Origin: Chryseobacterium rhizosphaerae
GTDB taxonomy: Bacteria > Bacteroidota > Bacteroidia > Flavobacteriales > Weeksellaceae
Reading direction: 5' to 3'
DNA length: 34,019 bases
Assembly: GCF_003385455.1 (NCBI RefSeq)
Contig: NZ_QNUF01000041.1
Coordinates: forward strand, 1-34,019
In this document: piece by piece, positions 8,956 through 16,718 of the stretch
How positions within the stretch are numbered: the first letter of the stretch is position 1
How the letters are laid out: each line of letters starts with the position of its first letter
Position numbers and translations under genes: made by a program
The notes under the pieces: generated by a model
The model's database searches: none
What the model saw: only the letters and a program-made list of their open reading frames with translations
What the model was told of the DNA's origin: nothing

Positions 8956-8996
8956 CACAAAGGTCATTTCATTTTTGAAACGGCCTTTGTGGTTTT
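8956..8996. terminator. Bidirectional terminator between DoxX and the AraC gene
   Basis: Perfect 8-bp stem CACAAAGG (8956-8963) / CCTTTGTG (8984-8991), with inner partial pairing of TTTC and GAAA. It is followed by TTTT on the plus strand and by AT-rich sequence on the minus strand. It serves two convergent genes. Confidence 0.75.
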
Positions 8997-9001
8997 AGTT
9001 T

Positions 9002-9958
9002 TTAAACCATTGAATACTGTTTTGGGTTCATCCCGATGTGCTCTTTAAATATTTTTGAAAAATGGCCCAGATTAGAGAACCCTAGTTTGTATCCTACTTC
9101 TGAAACGGAATACTTTTTCTCTTTCAGCAATAGCGCAGCTTCCTTCATTCTGAATTCCTGATAATAATTAAAAATACTGTTCCCAAAAATCTGTCTGAAC
9201 AGTCGTTTGAGCTTGGTAGCACTCATTCCGGCTTCTGCAGCCAGCTCTTTTATAACAGGAGGAATTTCCAATTGCTCAAGAATTTTTGCCCGTATCATAT
9301 ACATAGTTTCAATATCATGGATATTCAGTGCGTAGAGATGTTTTTCATTCCGCTTTTCCAATTCTATCAATAGTCTGCAAATCAGCTCTTCAGCTTTTAG
9401 TCTTAAAAAAAACAGCTTAAAAGTCTCATCTATCTCTTCAGAAATGATCTCATTGACAACATTTTGCAGAGAAGGATCGATCATATGTTCAAATAGAAAG
9501 GGTTCCGTATTTTCCACCAGGCTTTTCAGTACCGGTGACTGATCTGATACCTGAAACAAGCTTTTCAGGTAATCCGCATCCACTTCTATATTAATCGTGT
9601 TTTTATTAGAATGAATAGGAATAAACTTATCGGTATTAAGGCGGCTCGTTGCCACCATAACAGAAGGCATTTCAGCTGGATTTCCTCCCGAAGAGATTTT
9701 TGTTTTGGGAAAAATATGCTGAAACTTAAAAAAGAGCATCCTTTTAGCCATATTTACATCCGGATTTTCAATGATCAGATCTTCATACAGCTCATAATTA
9801 CTAATAAGCATCCGGATATGTTTATTAAAGATCAATCCTGTGCAATATCCTTTTCCAAACCGGGATGGAATCTCCAGCTTTCTCTGTTTTATTTCCGAGC
9901 CCAGTAAACCGGCCAGGTTTTTCAGAATATGGGGAACCGTTTGATCAATCGTATCCAT
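9002..9958 (-). CDS. AraC-family transcriptional regulator next to the Tet(X)-like gene
   Basis: A 318-residue regulator with an uncharacterised N-terminal region (residues 1-210) and a C-terminal AraC/XylS DNA-binding domain. The domain shows two helix-turn-helix units: IKELAAEAGMSATKLKRLFR and VSEVGYKLGFSNLGHFSKIF, then the typical end GMNPKQY. It is divergent from the Tet(X)-like monooxygenase with only 52 bp between start codons, an arrangement that often marks a dedicated regulator. The inducer is unknown. Confidence 0.85.
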   Translation of the reverse strand: MDTIDQTVPHILKNLAGLLGSEIKQRKLEIPSRFGKGYCTGLIFNKHIRMLISNYELYEDLIIENPDVNMAKRMLFFKFQHIFPKTKISSGGNPAEMPSVMVATSRLNTDKFIPIHSNKNTINIEVDADYLKSLFQVSDQSPVLKSLVENTEPFLFEHMIDPSLQNVVNEIISEEIDETFKLFFLRLKAEELICRLLIELEKRNEKHLYALNIHDIETMYMIRAKILEQLEIPPVIKELAAEAGMSATKLKRLFRQIFGNSIFNYYQEFRMKEAALLLKEKKYSVSEVGYKLGFSNLGHFSKIFKEHIGMNPKQYSMV

Positions 9959-10010
9959 AAAAGTCTTTTACAGCTATTTTTAAGTCTAATATAATTATTT
10001 TATCTCTAAA

Positions 10011-11171
10011 ATGACACAGAAATTTGTATCCATATTTAATAGCACAACAATTATGTTACTCAGAGACAAAAAAGTAGCCATTATTGGAGCTGGTCCTGTT
10101 GGGCTGACTATGGCAAAATTACTTCAGCAAAAAGGTATTGAAGTGACCGTATATGAAAGAGATAAATATCCCCAGGCCAGAATCTGGGGAGGAACGCTGG
10201 ATCTGCACAAAGATTCCGGACAGAAAGCTATGAAAAAGGCAGGATTACTGGAAGCTTATTATAAAACCGCTTTACCCATGGGTATTACCATCGCTGACGA
10301 ACAAGGGAAAACTCTGTTCACCAAACCAATCACCCCTGAAAACCAGTTTGACAATCCTGAAATCAACAGAAATAACCTGAGAACAATACTCCTTGAAAGC
10401 TTACCCCATGATTCAGTAAGTTGGGATAGAAAATGCATCGACCTTAAGGTTTGCGGCGGGAAATGGCTACTGCTTTTTGAGAACGGACTACAAGCTACAG
10501 CAGATCTTGTCATTGGCGCTAACGGAGGTATGTCTGCCATGAGGAAGTTTGTGACTGACACAGCAATTGAAGAAACCGGAACCATCATTATTCAGGGGGA
10601 TATTCCCCATCCTGAAACAGATTGTCCCGAATTTTATCAGTTATGCAACGGAAACAGGTTGATGGCAGCTTTTCAGGGTACGTTATTGGTCGTAAACCCT
10701 GACAATAACGGCGCATTAACTTATGGTGTAATCTTCAAAAAACCTGATAATGCCGAAGATAATCTCCAGGATACAGACGATATCCGCAAATTTCTTCTGA
10801 AAAATTTCGCCCTTTGGGACAAACGTTATCAAAACCTGGTTCAGCTGACACCCTCTTTTTTGAGCTTACCAACCAGAAAATTACCATTGAGCACGCTTTG
10901 GAAAACTGATCGACCTTTACCGATAACCCTTATCGGAGATGCTGCTCACCTTATGCCTCCTTTTGCCGGCCAGGGCGTCAATACAGGATTGATGGATGCT
11001 CTCATATTATCCGGAAATCTCACTGACGGAAGCTATGATTCTTTACAGGCAGCTATTAATGACTACGAACAGCAAATGTTTATCTATGCTTCCGAAGCCC
11101 AGATTTCATCTTCCAGAAATGAAATAGAAATGCGCCATCCTGATTTTTCTTTTACCCAGTTAATCAACTAG
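10011..11171 (+). CDS. FAD-dependent monooxygenase closely related to Tet(X)
   Basis: A 386-residue class A flavoprotein hydroxylase; Tet(X) itself is about 388 residues. Nearly every signature matches my recollection of Tet(X): the Rossmann motif VAIIGAGPVGLTMAKLLQQ (22-40), ARIWGGTLDLHK, NPEINRNNLR, the FAD motif GDAAHLMPPFAGQGVN (309-324) and the C-terminal helix YEQQMFIYASEAQ with NEIEM (370-374). Tet(X) hydroxylates and inactivates tetracyclines. By recalled alignment, Q195 and R216 preserve contact residues, but V227 replaces a phenylalanine (F224) and T237 a histidine (H234) recalled as contacting the substrate. Activity on tetracyclines is therefore uncertain. A second in-frame ATG at 10053 would shorten the N-terminus by 14 residues. 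It is transcribed divergently from an AraC regulator. No transposase or mobile context is visible, so it looks chromosomal. Confidence 0.85.
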   Translation: MTQKFVSIFNSTTIMLLRDKKVAIIGAGPVGLTMAKLLQQKGIEVTVYERDKYPQARIWGGTLDLHKDSGQKAMKKAGLLEAYYKTALPMGITIADEQGKTLFTKPITPENQFDNPEINRNNLRTILLESLPHDSVSWDRKCIDLKVCGGKWLLLFENGLQATADLVIGANGGMSAMRKFVTDTAIEETGTIIIQGDIPHPETDCPEFYQLCNGNRLMAAFQGTLLVVNPDNNGALTYGVIFKKPDNAEDNLQDTDDIRKFLLKNFALWDKRYQNLVQLTPSFLSLPTRKLPLSTLWKTDRPLPITLIGDAAHLMPPFAGQGVNTGLMDALILSGNLTDGSYDSLQAAINDYEQQMFIYASEAQISSSRNEIEMRHPDFSFTQLIN

Positions 11172-11260
11172 ATCATTTGTTCTAAAAACGCAAATACACC
11201 TCTGAAAAAAGGCATTTTACAACACATTTATCCTTACCTTTACGTTGAACTTAATATTGT

Positions 11261-12175
11261 ATGATGAAGGAAGTAATTGTGTATCAAATTGACTCTTTTA
11301 CTAAAGAAAAATTCAAAGGAAACCCTGCGGGGGTAGTTTTAAATGCAGAAAATCTGACCACTGCAGAAATGCAACTGATAGCCCGGGAACTCAACAATTC
11401 AGAGACAGCATTTGTTTTCCGCCCCACTACTCTGGAACAAAATTTCGACTACCATGTAAGGTATTTTACTCCAACAACAGAGGTTCCTTCCTGCGGACAT
11501 GCCACTATTGCGGCATTATATGCAAAAGCAATGGAAGATCAGCTGGAATCCTGTACCATCAGAATAATGACCCAAATCGGAATTTTACCTATTAGGATTG
11601 AAAAACAGGATCACGAATATCAAATCACAATGACACAGGGACGTTTTGAGCTAAGCCCCATCTTTGATCCGCTAACGACGCAAAATATTGTTCATGCATT
11701 AGGATTGACAATGGAAGATCTTGATGAGAAATGCCCTGTACAAATTGCTTCGACAGGCCACTCAAAGGTTATGATCGGTATTAAAAGCCGGAACATTTTA
11801 AATCATCTTCAGCCTGATCTTATGGCTTTAGCCCAGCTGAGTAAAGTGATCAGCTGCAATGGCTATTTTGTATTTACTTTTGATTCCGATGATAAGGAAA
11901 TCCTGACCTATGGAAGAATGTTTGCCCCGGCAATCGGCATTTCAGAAGATCCTGTTACCGGAAATGCCAATGGACCTTTGGGAGGCTATCTTATTCAAAA
12001 TAAAATCATCAGTACTGCCGACAATACTTTCCAATTTACAGGTACACAAGGCGAAGCTATCAACCGTATTGGAAAAGTGCAGGTGGAAGTTAAGCTAAAA
12101 GACAGTGCTATTCCCGATATTGTCAGTATTACAGGCAATGCCGTAAATGTATTCAGGACTGTGATGCATATCTAA
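11261..12175 (+). CDS. PhzF-family isomerase/epimerase-like protein
   Basis: A 304-residue member of the PhzF/diaminopimelate-epimerase-fold family. It has GNPAGVVL (20-27), the catalytic glutamate E48 in NNSETAFVF, the CGHAT loop in the first lobe, and the EDPVTGNANGPLGGYL signature in the second. PhzF of phenazine pathways isomerises trans-2,3-dihydro-3-hydroxyanthranilate, but most family members in bacteria without phenazine genes have unknown substrates. No other phenazine gene is present here. The start has two adjacent ATGs (11261 and 11264). A one-mismatch -7 element, TACCTTTA, is at 11235-11242. Confidence 0.85.
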   Translation: MMKEVIVYQIDSFTKEKFKGNPAGVVLNAENLTTAEMQLIARELNNSETAFVFRPTTLEQNFDYHVRYFTPTTEVPSCGHATIAALYAKAMEDQLESCTIRIMTQIGILPIRIEKQDHEYQITMTQGRFELSPIFDPLTTQNIVHALGLTMEDLDEKCPVQIASTGHSKVMIGIKSRNILNHLQPDLMALAQLSKVISCNGYFVFTFDSDDKEILTYGRMFAPAIGISEDPVTGNANGPLGGYLIQNKIISTADNTFQFTGTQGEAINRIGKVQVEVKLKDSAIPDIVSITGNAVNVFRTVMHI

Positions 12176-12224
12176 TATTTTCGACCGCAAAAACATCGTA
12201 AAAAATAAAATATTCAATAACAAA

Positions 12225-12251
12225 AGCCTCCGGACTACTGATCCGGAGGCT
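12225..12251. terminator. Bidirectional terminator between the PhzF and DUF1062 genes
   Basis: A 10-bp perfect stem AGCCTCCGGA (12225-12234) / TCCGGAGGCT (12242-12251) with a 7-nt loop lies between two convergent genes. A T-rich tail follows on the minus strand; the plus-strand tail CTGTTTGT is weaker. Confidence 0.75.
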
Positions 12252-12282
12252 CTGTTTGTCAGATTGAATTATGACTGAAATT

Positions 12283-12891
12283 CTATCCGTTTTCAAAACA
12301 AATATTTCTGAATTTTTCTATATCAATATACACAATACCTCCATCCTTAATTCTATGACTCTTCTGTATAGACTTACCCTGAAAAGATAAGGCATCAGCT
12401 TCTATCAGCTGATTTAATTTACTGACAGAAAGACCTAAACATATCCGGATCACAGAATATACTTTAAGACTAAAATCAAAAGGGGATTTAAGTGTAACCG
12501 GTAGTATTTCATACCCGGAATTTAAAATATCATCCAGTGTGGGATGTTGTATATCATATTCGACACTCTCCGCATCATACTCAACATTATTTTTTCTTCT
12601 TGTTTCGAGGGAAAATGCATATTCCCAGGCCGTTTCTGTATTATTTTCTGAAAATTTAATGAAGAGGGTTTTGCTTATTGATTCTGTTCTGACGCGGGAG
12701 AAAATGGTCATATTAAAGGTATTTTTACATTGTACACATCGGTATATCAACCAGATATCAATATTCTTTTTTTGAGCGTTCAGTCTGAATTTATCACTGC
12801 AATAAAACCTGTCGCTATTACAATGACTGCATTTCTTCTTTAAGAGGGGAGTATTTTTAGCTTTTACCTCCCATATATATTGCTGACTCAT
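12283..12891 (-). CDS. DUF1062 family zinc-ribbon protein
   Basis: A 202-residue protein. The N-terminus has two paired cysteine motifs, CSHC (residues 21-24) and CVQC (about 53-56), separated by RFYCSDKFRLNAQKKNIDIW, which form a likely zinc ribbon. TFNMTIFSRV and ETAWEYAFSL follow, a layout I recognise as DUF1062. The C-terminal third (about 140-195) reads like a small RNA-binding S4-like segment (SVSKLNQLIEADALSF). Its cellular role is unknown. It is transcribed alone on the minus strand and ends at the terminator shared with the PhzF gene. Confidence 0.75.
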   Translation of the reverse strand: MSQQYIWEVKAKNTPLLKKKCSHCNSDRFYCSDKFRLNAQKKNIDIWLIYRCVQCKNTFNMTIFSRVRTESISKTLFIKFSENNTETAWEYAFSLETRRKNNVEYDAESVEYDIQHPTLDDILNSGYEILPVTLKSPFDFSLKVYSVIRICLGLSVSKLNQLIEADALSFQGKSIQKSHRIKDGGIVYIDIEKFRNICFENG

Positions 12892-12994
12892 TACTTATTC
12901 TATAATCGTGCTTAGTATTCTTTAGTTAAGTTTTAACATAGCAGTCAAAGGAATTACAGCATTAAGATCATGGATCAAAAGCTGAAATATCAGA

Positions 12995-13104
12995 TTTTGT
13001 TGCTTCTAAAAAAGCAACGAAATGAATACTATGTTTAAATGAAAACCTGCCCAGGTAGAATTACCTGAACAAAAGAATGATCAGCCTGTGGCTTGTGAGG
13101 CTGA
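12995..13104. repeat. Cluster of three short inverted repeats in a gene-free stretch
   Basis: The 453 bases between the DUF1062 gene and the aldehyde dehydrogenase contain no gene I can support. Within them are three stem-loops: GTTGCTT/AAGCAAC (12999-13005, 13012-13018), extendable to 11 bp with one G-T pair; CAGGTA/TACCTG with loop GAAT (13052-13067); and TCAGCCT/AGGCTGA (13081-13087, 13098-13104). None is followed by a good T-run. They could be parts of a structured RNA, a regulatory region or a degraded repeat. Confidence 0.4.
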
Positions 13105-13344
13105 TACTAAGCGAATATAGGTTTACGAGTCGTTCCCAAAACGTTGATCTATTTATATTATTGAAGTAAAAATAATGAATATTTATCAAACAGCCGAAAA
13201 ATAAATTAATGTTTATCAGTATTAGGCTCAGGTAATTGTATCTATTGAAATCACAATGAACCATACAACAAACAAAAATTGAACTGTACAACAAAATTAT
13301 CTTTTGTATTTCGGACGAACTTTGTGGTATTAAAATCAAACAAA

Positions 13345-14760
13345 ATGATACAGATTAATAAAATTTACATCAACGGCGAATTTGTTTCGCCACAAGGGAC
13401 AGATACTTTTGATCTTATTGATCCTACGACCAACCGGAAAACCGGAGAAGTGATATTGGGAAACGAGGAAGATACCAAAGCGGCCATTGCTGCAGCAAGA
13501 GAAGCCTTTAAAACCTTTTCAAAGACGACCAAAGCAGAACGTATTGTTTTACTGAAAAAGCTTCATGAGGCAGTCAGCAAGCGGGAAGAAGAACTAGTCT
13601 CCACCATGGTTAAAGAATATGGGGGCAGTCTTCAGTTTTGTAAAATGAGTGTACAAAATGCCATTTCCGCTTTTACAACCACTATTGAAATACTGGAATC
13701 TTTTGACTTTGAAAGAACCGCAGGACATTCAAAAGTACGTTTTGAACCATTAGGTGTGGTAGGAATTATTACTCCATGGAATGCCAGCAACAGCTTTATA
13801 TGCAACAAGTTGGCTACAGCAATCGCTGCCGGCTGTACGGCAGTGATTAAACCCAGTGAAATGAGTGCCCAACAAACCCAGCTAATTGCAGAATGTTTCC
13901 ATGAAGCCGGATTACCAAAGGGTGTTTTTAATATGGTTAATGGTTTAGGAAATGTAGTAGGAACTGAAATTACAAATCATTCTGATATTGCTAAAATATC
14001 TTTCACAGGATCCACAATTACTGGAAAAACCATTGCTAAAGGAGCAGTGGATACCATGAAAAGGGTAACCCTGGAACTTGGTGGAAAATCTCCTAATATT
14101 ATTCTGGAGGACGCAGATCTTGACAAGGCTGTCCCCATGGCTGTTTTTGGAGCTTATATGAATAACGGACAGGCATGTATCGCCCCTACCCGTCTGCTCG
14201 TTCCTCAAAATAAACTGAATGAGGTCAACGAGCTCGCAAAACAGGCTGTCCGGAATGTGAAGGTAGGACAGCCAAATGAAGAAGATACCACCGTTGGTCC
14301 CATGGTCAGTGCAAAACAATATGAACGGGTACAGACTTACATCAGACTGGGACAAAGCGAGGGTGCTACCCTACTGGCAGGAGGTGAAGGAAAACCTGAA
14401 GGTCTTGAGGATGGTCATTTTGTAAAGGCCACTATTTTTACAAATGTTCGTAATGATATGCGTATTGCCAGAGAGGAAATATTTGGTCCTGTATTATCTA
14501 TCATTCCTTATCAAAACGAAGAGGAAGCTATCAAAATCGCGAATGACACCCCTTATGGATTAGCAGCTTATATCAGTTCTTCCAGCAAAGAACATGCAGA
14601 GCATGTTGCGGCTCAGATTGATGCAGGCAGAATCTGCATTAATGGATTTGCCCATGATCCGCTTGCTCCCTTCGGTGGTTTTAAGCAAAGCGGTATCGGC
14701 CGTGAATATGGTGTTTTTGGATTGGAAGCCTATTTAGAACCCAAAGCTATTTTAGCATAA
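13345..14760 (+). CDS. NAD(P)-dependent aldehyde dehydrogenase
   Basis: A 471-residue aldehyde dehydrogenase that oxidises an aldehyde to the carboxylate with NAD or NADP. Catalytic residues are in place: N146 in TPWNAS, the general base E244 in ELGGKSPN, the nucleophile C278 in NNGQACIAPTR and a glutamate in EEIFGPVLS. Length and motif spacing are normal for the superfamily. The frame opens at 13279 with a GTG-type codon, but ATG 13345 (MIQINKIYINGEF) is the standard family start. An AraC regulator follows 104 nt downstream on the same strand. The substrate is not evident. Confidence 0.9.
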   Translation: MIQINKIYINGEFVSPQGTDTFDLIDPTTNRKTGEVILGNEEDTKAAIAAAREAFKTFSKTTKAERIVLLKKLHEAVSKREEELVSTMVKEYGGSLQFCKMSVQNAISAFTTTIEILESFDFERTAGHSKVRFEPLGVVGIITPWNASNSFICNKLATAIAAGCTAVIKPSEMSAQQTQLIAECFHEAGLPKGVFNMVNGLGNVVGTEITNHSDIAKISFTGSTITGKTIAKGAVDTMKRVTLELGGKSPNIILEDADLDKAVPMAVFGAYMNNGQACIAPTRLLVPQNKLNEVNELAKQAVRNVKVGQPNEEDTTVGPMVSAKQYERVQTYIRLGQSEGATLLAGGEGKPEGLEDGHFVKATIFTNVRNDMRIAREEIFGPVLSIIPYQNEEEAIKIANDTPYGLAAYISSSSKEHAEHVAAQIDAGRICINGFAHDPLAPFGGFKQSGIGREYGVFGLEAYLEPKAILA

Positions 14761-14823
14761 CAAAAGCTTTTTCCTTGCAGCCAGGCAACTTTTTATACGT
14801 TCCTGTAATGGGGGAAAAGTTTG

Positions 14824-14831
14824 TAAGTTTG
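14824..14831 (+). promoter_or_regulatory. -7 promoter element upstream of the AraC gene at 14865
   Basis: TAAGTTTG is a full TAnnTTTG match ending 33 nt before the ATG. No clear -33 TTG is seen. Confidence 0.4.
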
Positions 14832-14864
14832 AATAAGAATCAATAGAAAATTACCTTTTAAGCC

Positions 14865-15683
14865 ATGAATGATCAGAAAGCAGTTTGGCCTGTTAATTAC
14901 TCCTGTCACTTTTCAGAGTTCCGGGAAGGAGAACAGTTCACACAAATTCACAGTCTGGGGTTAGTCCTTTCCGGTGAAATGGAACTGGATGATGGAAGTA
15001 CAAAAACCGTCTTTAAAGAAGGAGAACTTTATTCTGCACGTAAAAACCGTCTTTTAAAATTCGCAAAATACCCACCCAAAAATGGGGAGATTAAAACGGT
15101 AACTCTATATTTTGACGATGCTGTATTACAGGATTTCAGCAGAGAATATGAATATTCGGCAGAGAAAAAAGAAAATATCTCCACATTTATAAAACCGGAC
15201 AGCCAGCCATTGCTCTCTTTTATGCGCTCTCTTCTTCCCTACGAAGAATTATTGAGTACCTCCACCTCAACAGAGCTTATTCGCCTGAAACAAAAGGAAG
15301 CATTAATTCTGATGCTCGCTTATGATCCGGATCTTAAAGATGTTCTGTTTGACTTTTCAGAACCTTATAAAATTGATATTAAATTATTTATGGATAAAAA
15401 TTTCCATTTTAATGCCAAGATTGAACGCTTTGCCTATTTAACAGGAAGAAGCTTATCTACTTTTAAAAGGGATTTTCAAAAGAGTTTTGGGATACCGCCA
15501 AGACAATGGTTACAGCTTCGGAGACTGAAGGAGGCGCATATTTTACTTTCACAACAAGATAAGCCCGTCTCTGATATTTACCTGGAATTGGGGTTTGAAA
15601 ACCTTTCCCATTTTTCTTTTGCATTTAAAAAACAATTCGGGTATTCTCCCAGTACAGTTCAGGCCCAAAAGCTAAAAAAATAA
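14865..15683 (+). CDS. AraC-family regulator with cupin-like N-terminus
   Basis: A 272-residue regulator. The N-terminal part (residues 1-110) has the small-barrel pattern of ExsA/AraC-type sensing domains (LGLVLSGEMELDDGSTKTVFKEGELYSAR), and the C-terminal 100 residues are an AraC HTH pair: FAYLTGRSLSTFKRDFQKSF and ISDIYLELGFENLSHFSFAF-like, ending GYSPSTVQ. It lies just downstream of the aldehyde dehydrogenase and is a plausible regulator of it, but it has its own promoter element. The effector is unknown. Confidence 0.85.
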   Translation: MNDQKAVWPVNYSCHFSEFREGEQFTQIHSLGLVLSGEMELDDGSTKTVFKEGELYSARKNRLLKFAKYPPKNGEIKTVTLYFDDAVLQDFSREYEYSAEKKENISTFIKPDSQPLLSFMRSLLPYEELLSTSTSTELIRLKQKEALILMLAYDPDLKDVLFDFSEPYKIDIKLFMDKNFHFNAKIERFAYLTGRSLSTFKRDFQKSFGIPPRQWLQLRRLKEAHILLSQQDKPVSDIYLELGFENLSHFSFAFKKQFGYSPSTVQAQKLKK

Positions 15684-15704
15684 AGACGGATCCTGTCTAT
15701 TACT

Positions 15705-15712
15705 TATATTTG
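15705..15712 (+). promoter_or_regulatory. -7 promoter element for the Rob-like AraC gene
   Basis: TATATTTG is a full TAnnTTTG match. It would give a leader of about 105 nt before the ATG at 15825, long enough to hold the micro-ORF at 15738-15812. Confidence 0.4.
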
Positions 15713-15737
15713 AAAGCAAATTGCATCCTCAACAAAA

Positions 15738-15812
15738 ATGAAGAATCTAAATGAGCAATATAAAGATGAACTGAATCTTCAAAAAATTGGATTAATAAAA
15801 TGTAGAAAATAA
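15738..15812 (+). CDS. Possible 24-codon upstream ORF in the leader of the AraC gene
   Basis: An ATG opens a frame of 24 residues (it begins MKNLNEQYKDELNLQKIG and ends KCRK) that stops 12 nt before the next gene's ATG. Nothing in it marks it as a known peptide. Its position, between a full -7 element and the regulator start, makes a translated leader ORF possible, but a chance ORF is equally likely. Confidence 0.2.
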   Translation: MKNLNEQYKDELNLQKIGLIKCRK

Positions 15813-15824
15813 AAAACCTTGTTT

Positions 15825-16649
15825 ATGGAAGACAATTTAAACTGTATTTACAGGGTCATTCATTTTATGGAGAACAATTACGATCAGCAGATCTCTGTAA
15901 AAGATCTGGAAGATGTATCCCACTACTCTTACAGAAATATACAGCGTATTTTCAAATACAGTTGCGGAGAAACCATAGGGGCTTTTCAGCAAAGGCTGAA
16001 AGTGGAAAATGCCTATAAACGCATCCTTTATACCCAGGAAAGTCTGACCGCCATTGGTATTGAAGTAGGATTTGCCAATATAGCCTCGTTTTCGAAGGCT
16101 TTCAAACAGCATTTTGGCATTTCCCCTAAAGCAGCAAAACTGAGCAGGGAAAAGCTCCTTTGCGGACCGGATCTGATTCCTGTAACATCCGATATATTGC
16201 TGGAACCTGAAATTGTATACCTACAATCAATACCCGTATATTATCAAAGTACCCCAACTTATTACAACAATGAGGAGATTGAGGTATTATGGGAAAAATT
16301 TACACAAAATGAATTTCCTGTTTCCGGCACTGAGTATTTCGGGGTTATTGCAGATGAACCATTGATCAAAACTGAGATAAACTGTCGCTATGATGCCTGT
16401 GCCAGCATGCAGGCTCAAAATAAAAAATTGCCTTCAAAAAAGATATTCGGGGGCCAATATGCCCGTTTTGCCCATATGGGAAGCTATGAAACGATAGATG
16501 AAACTTACACGAAAATCTATTCCCGCTGGATTTTCAATTCCGGTCTCGAATTTTCTCATACCCCTATTATAGAAAAATATGAAAGACATGCTGATCATAC
16601 AGATAATCAGGAAGAACAGCTCACTTATATTTTTTTACCTCTGAAGTAA
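15825..16649 (+). CDS. AraC regulator with GyrI-like effector domain (Rob/SoxS-type fusion)
   Basis: A 274-residue protein with the DNA-binding domain first (residues 1-105: ISVKDLEDVSHYSYRNIQRIF, then LTAIGIEVGFANIASFSKAF and HFGISPKAAK) and a GyrI-like small-molecule-binding domain after (about 120-272, with GGQYARFAHMGSYETIDETY and the end EEQLTYIFLPL). This is the order of E. coli Rob, so it probably senses a hydrophobic or cationic compound and activates stress or efflux genes. The first ATG is 15825; a TTG at 15819 is less likely. It lies upstream of the frameshifted deiminase gene, with a separate promoter between them. Confidence 0.85.
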   Translation: MEDNLNCIYRVIHFMENNYDQQISVKDLEDVSHYSYRNIQRIFKYSCGETIGAFQQRLKVENAYKRILYTQESLTAIGIEVGFANIASFSKAFKQHFGISPKAAKLSREKLLCGPDLIPVTSDILLEPEIVYLQSIPVYYQSTPTYYNNEEIEVLWEKFTQNEFPVSGTEYFGVIADEPLIKTEINCRYDACASMQAQNKKLPSKKIFGGQYARFAHMGSYETIDETYTKIYSRWIFNSGLEFSHTPIIEKYERHADHTDNQEEQLTYIFLPLK

Positions 16650-16668
16650 GTTGTCAATTTCGGACAAC

Positions 16669-16696
16669 TTTGAAAGCATCAATCGATCTAATTTTG
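16669..16696 (+). promoter_or_regulatory. Promoter for the deiminase gene
   Basis: TTTG at 16669-16672 is followed after 16 nt by a full -7 match, TAATTTTG, at 16689-16696, 22 nt before the ATG at 16719. The spacer is slightly short for the phylum. Confidence 0.45.
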
Positions 16697-16718
16697 CCCT
16701 ATCAAAAACAGATACATT

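Noticed and set aside
11261..12175. Phenazine biosynthesis locus, based on the PhzF-family gene
   Set aside because: No other phenazine gene is near. PhzF-like proteins are widespread with unrelated or unknown functions.
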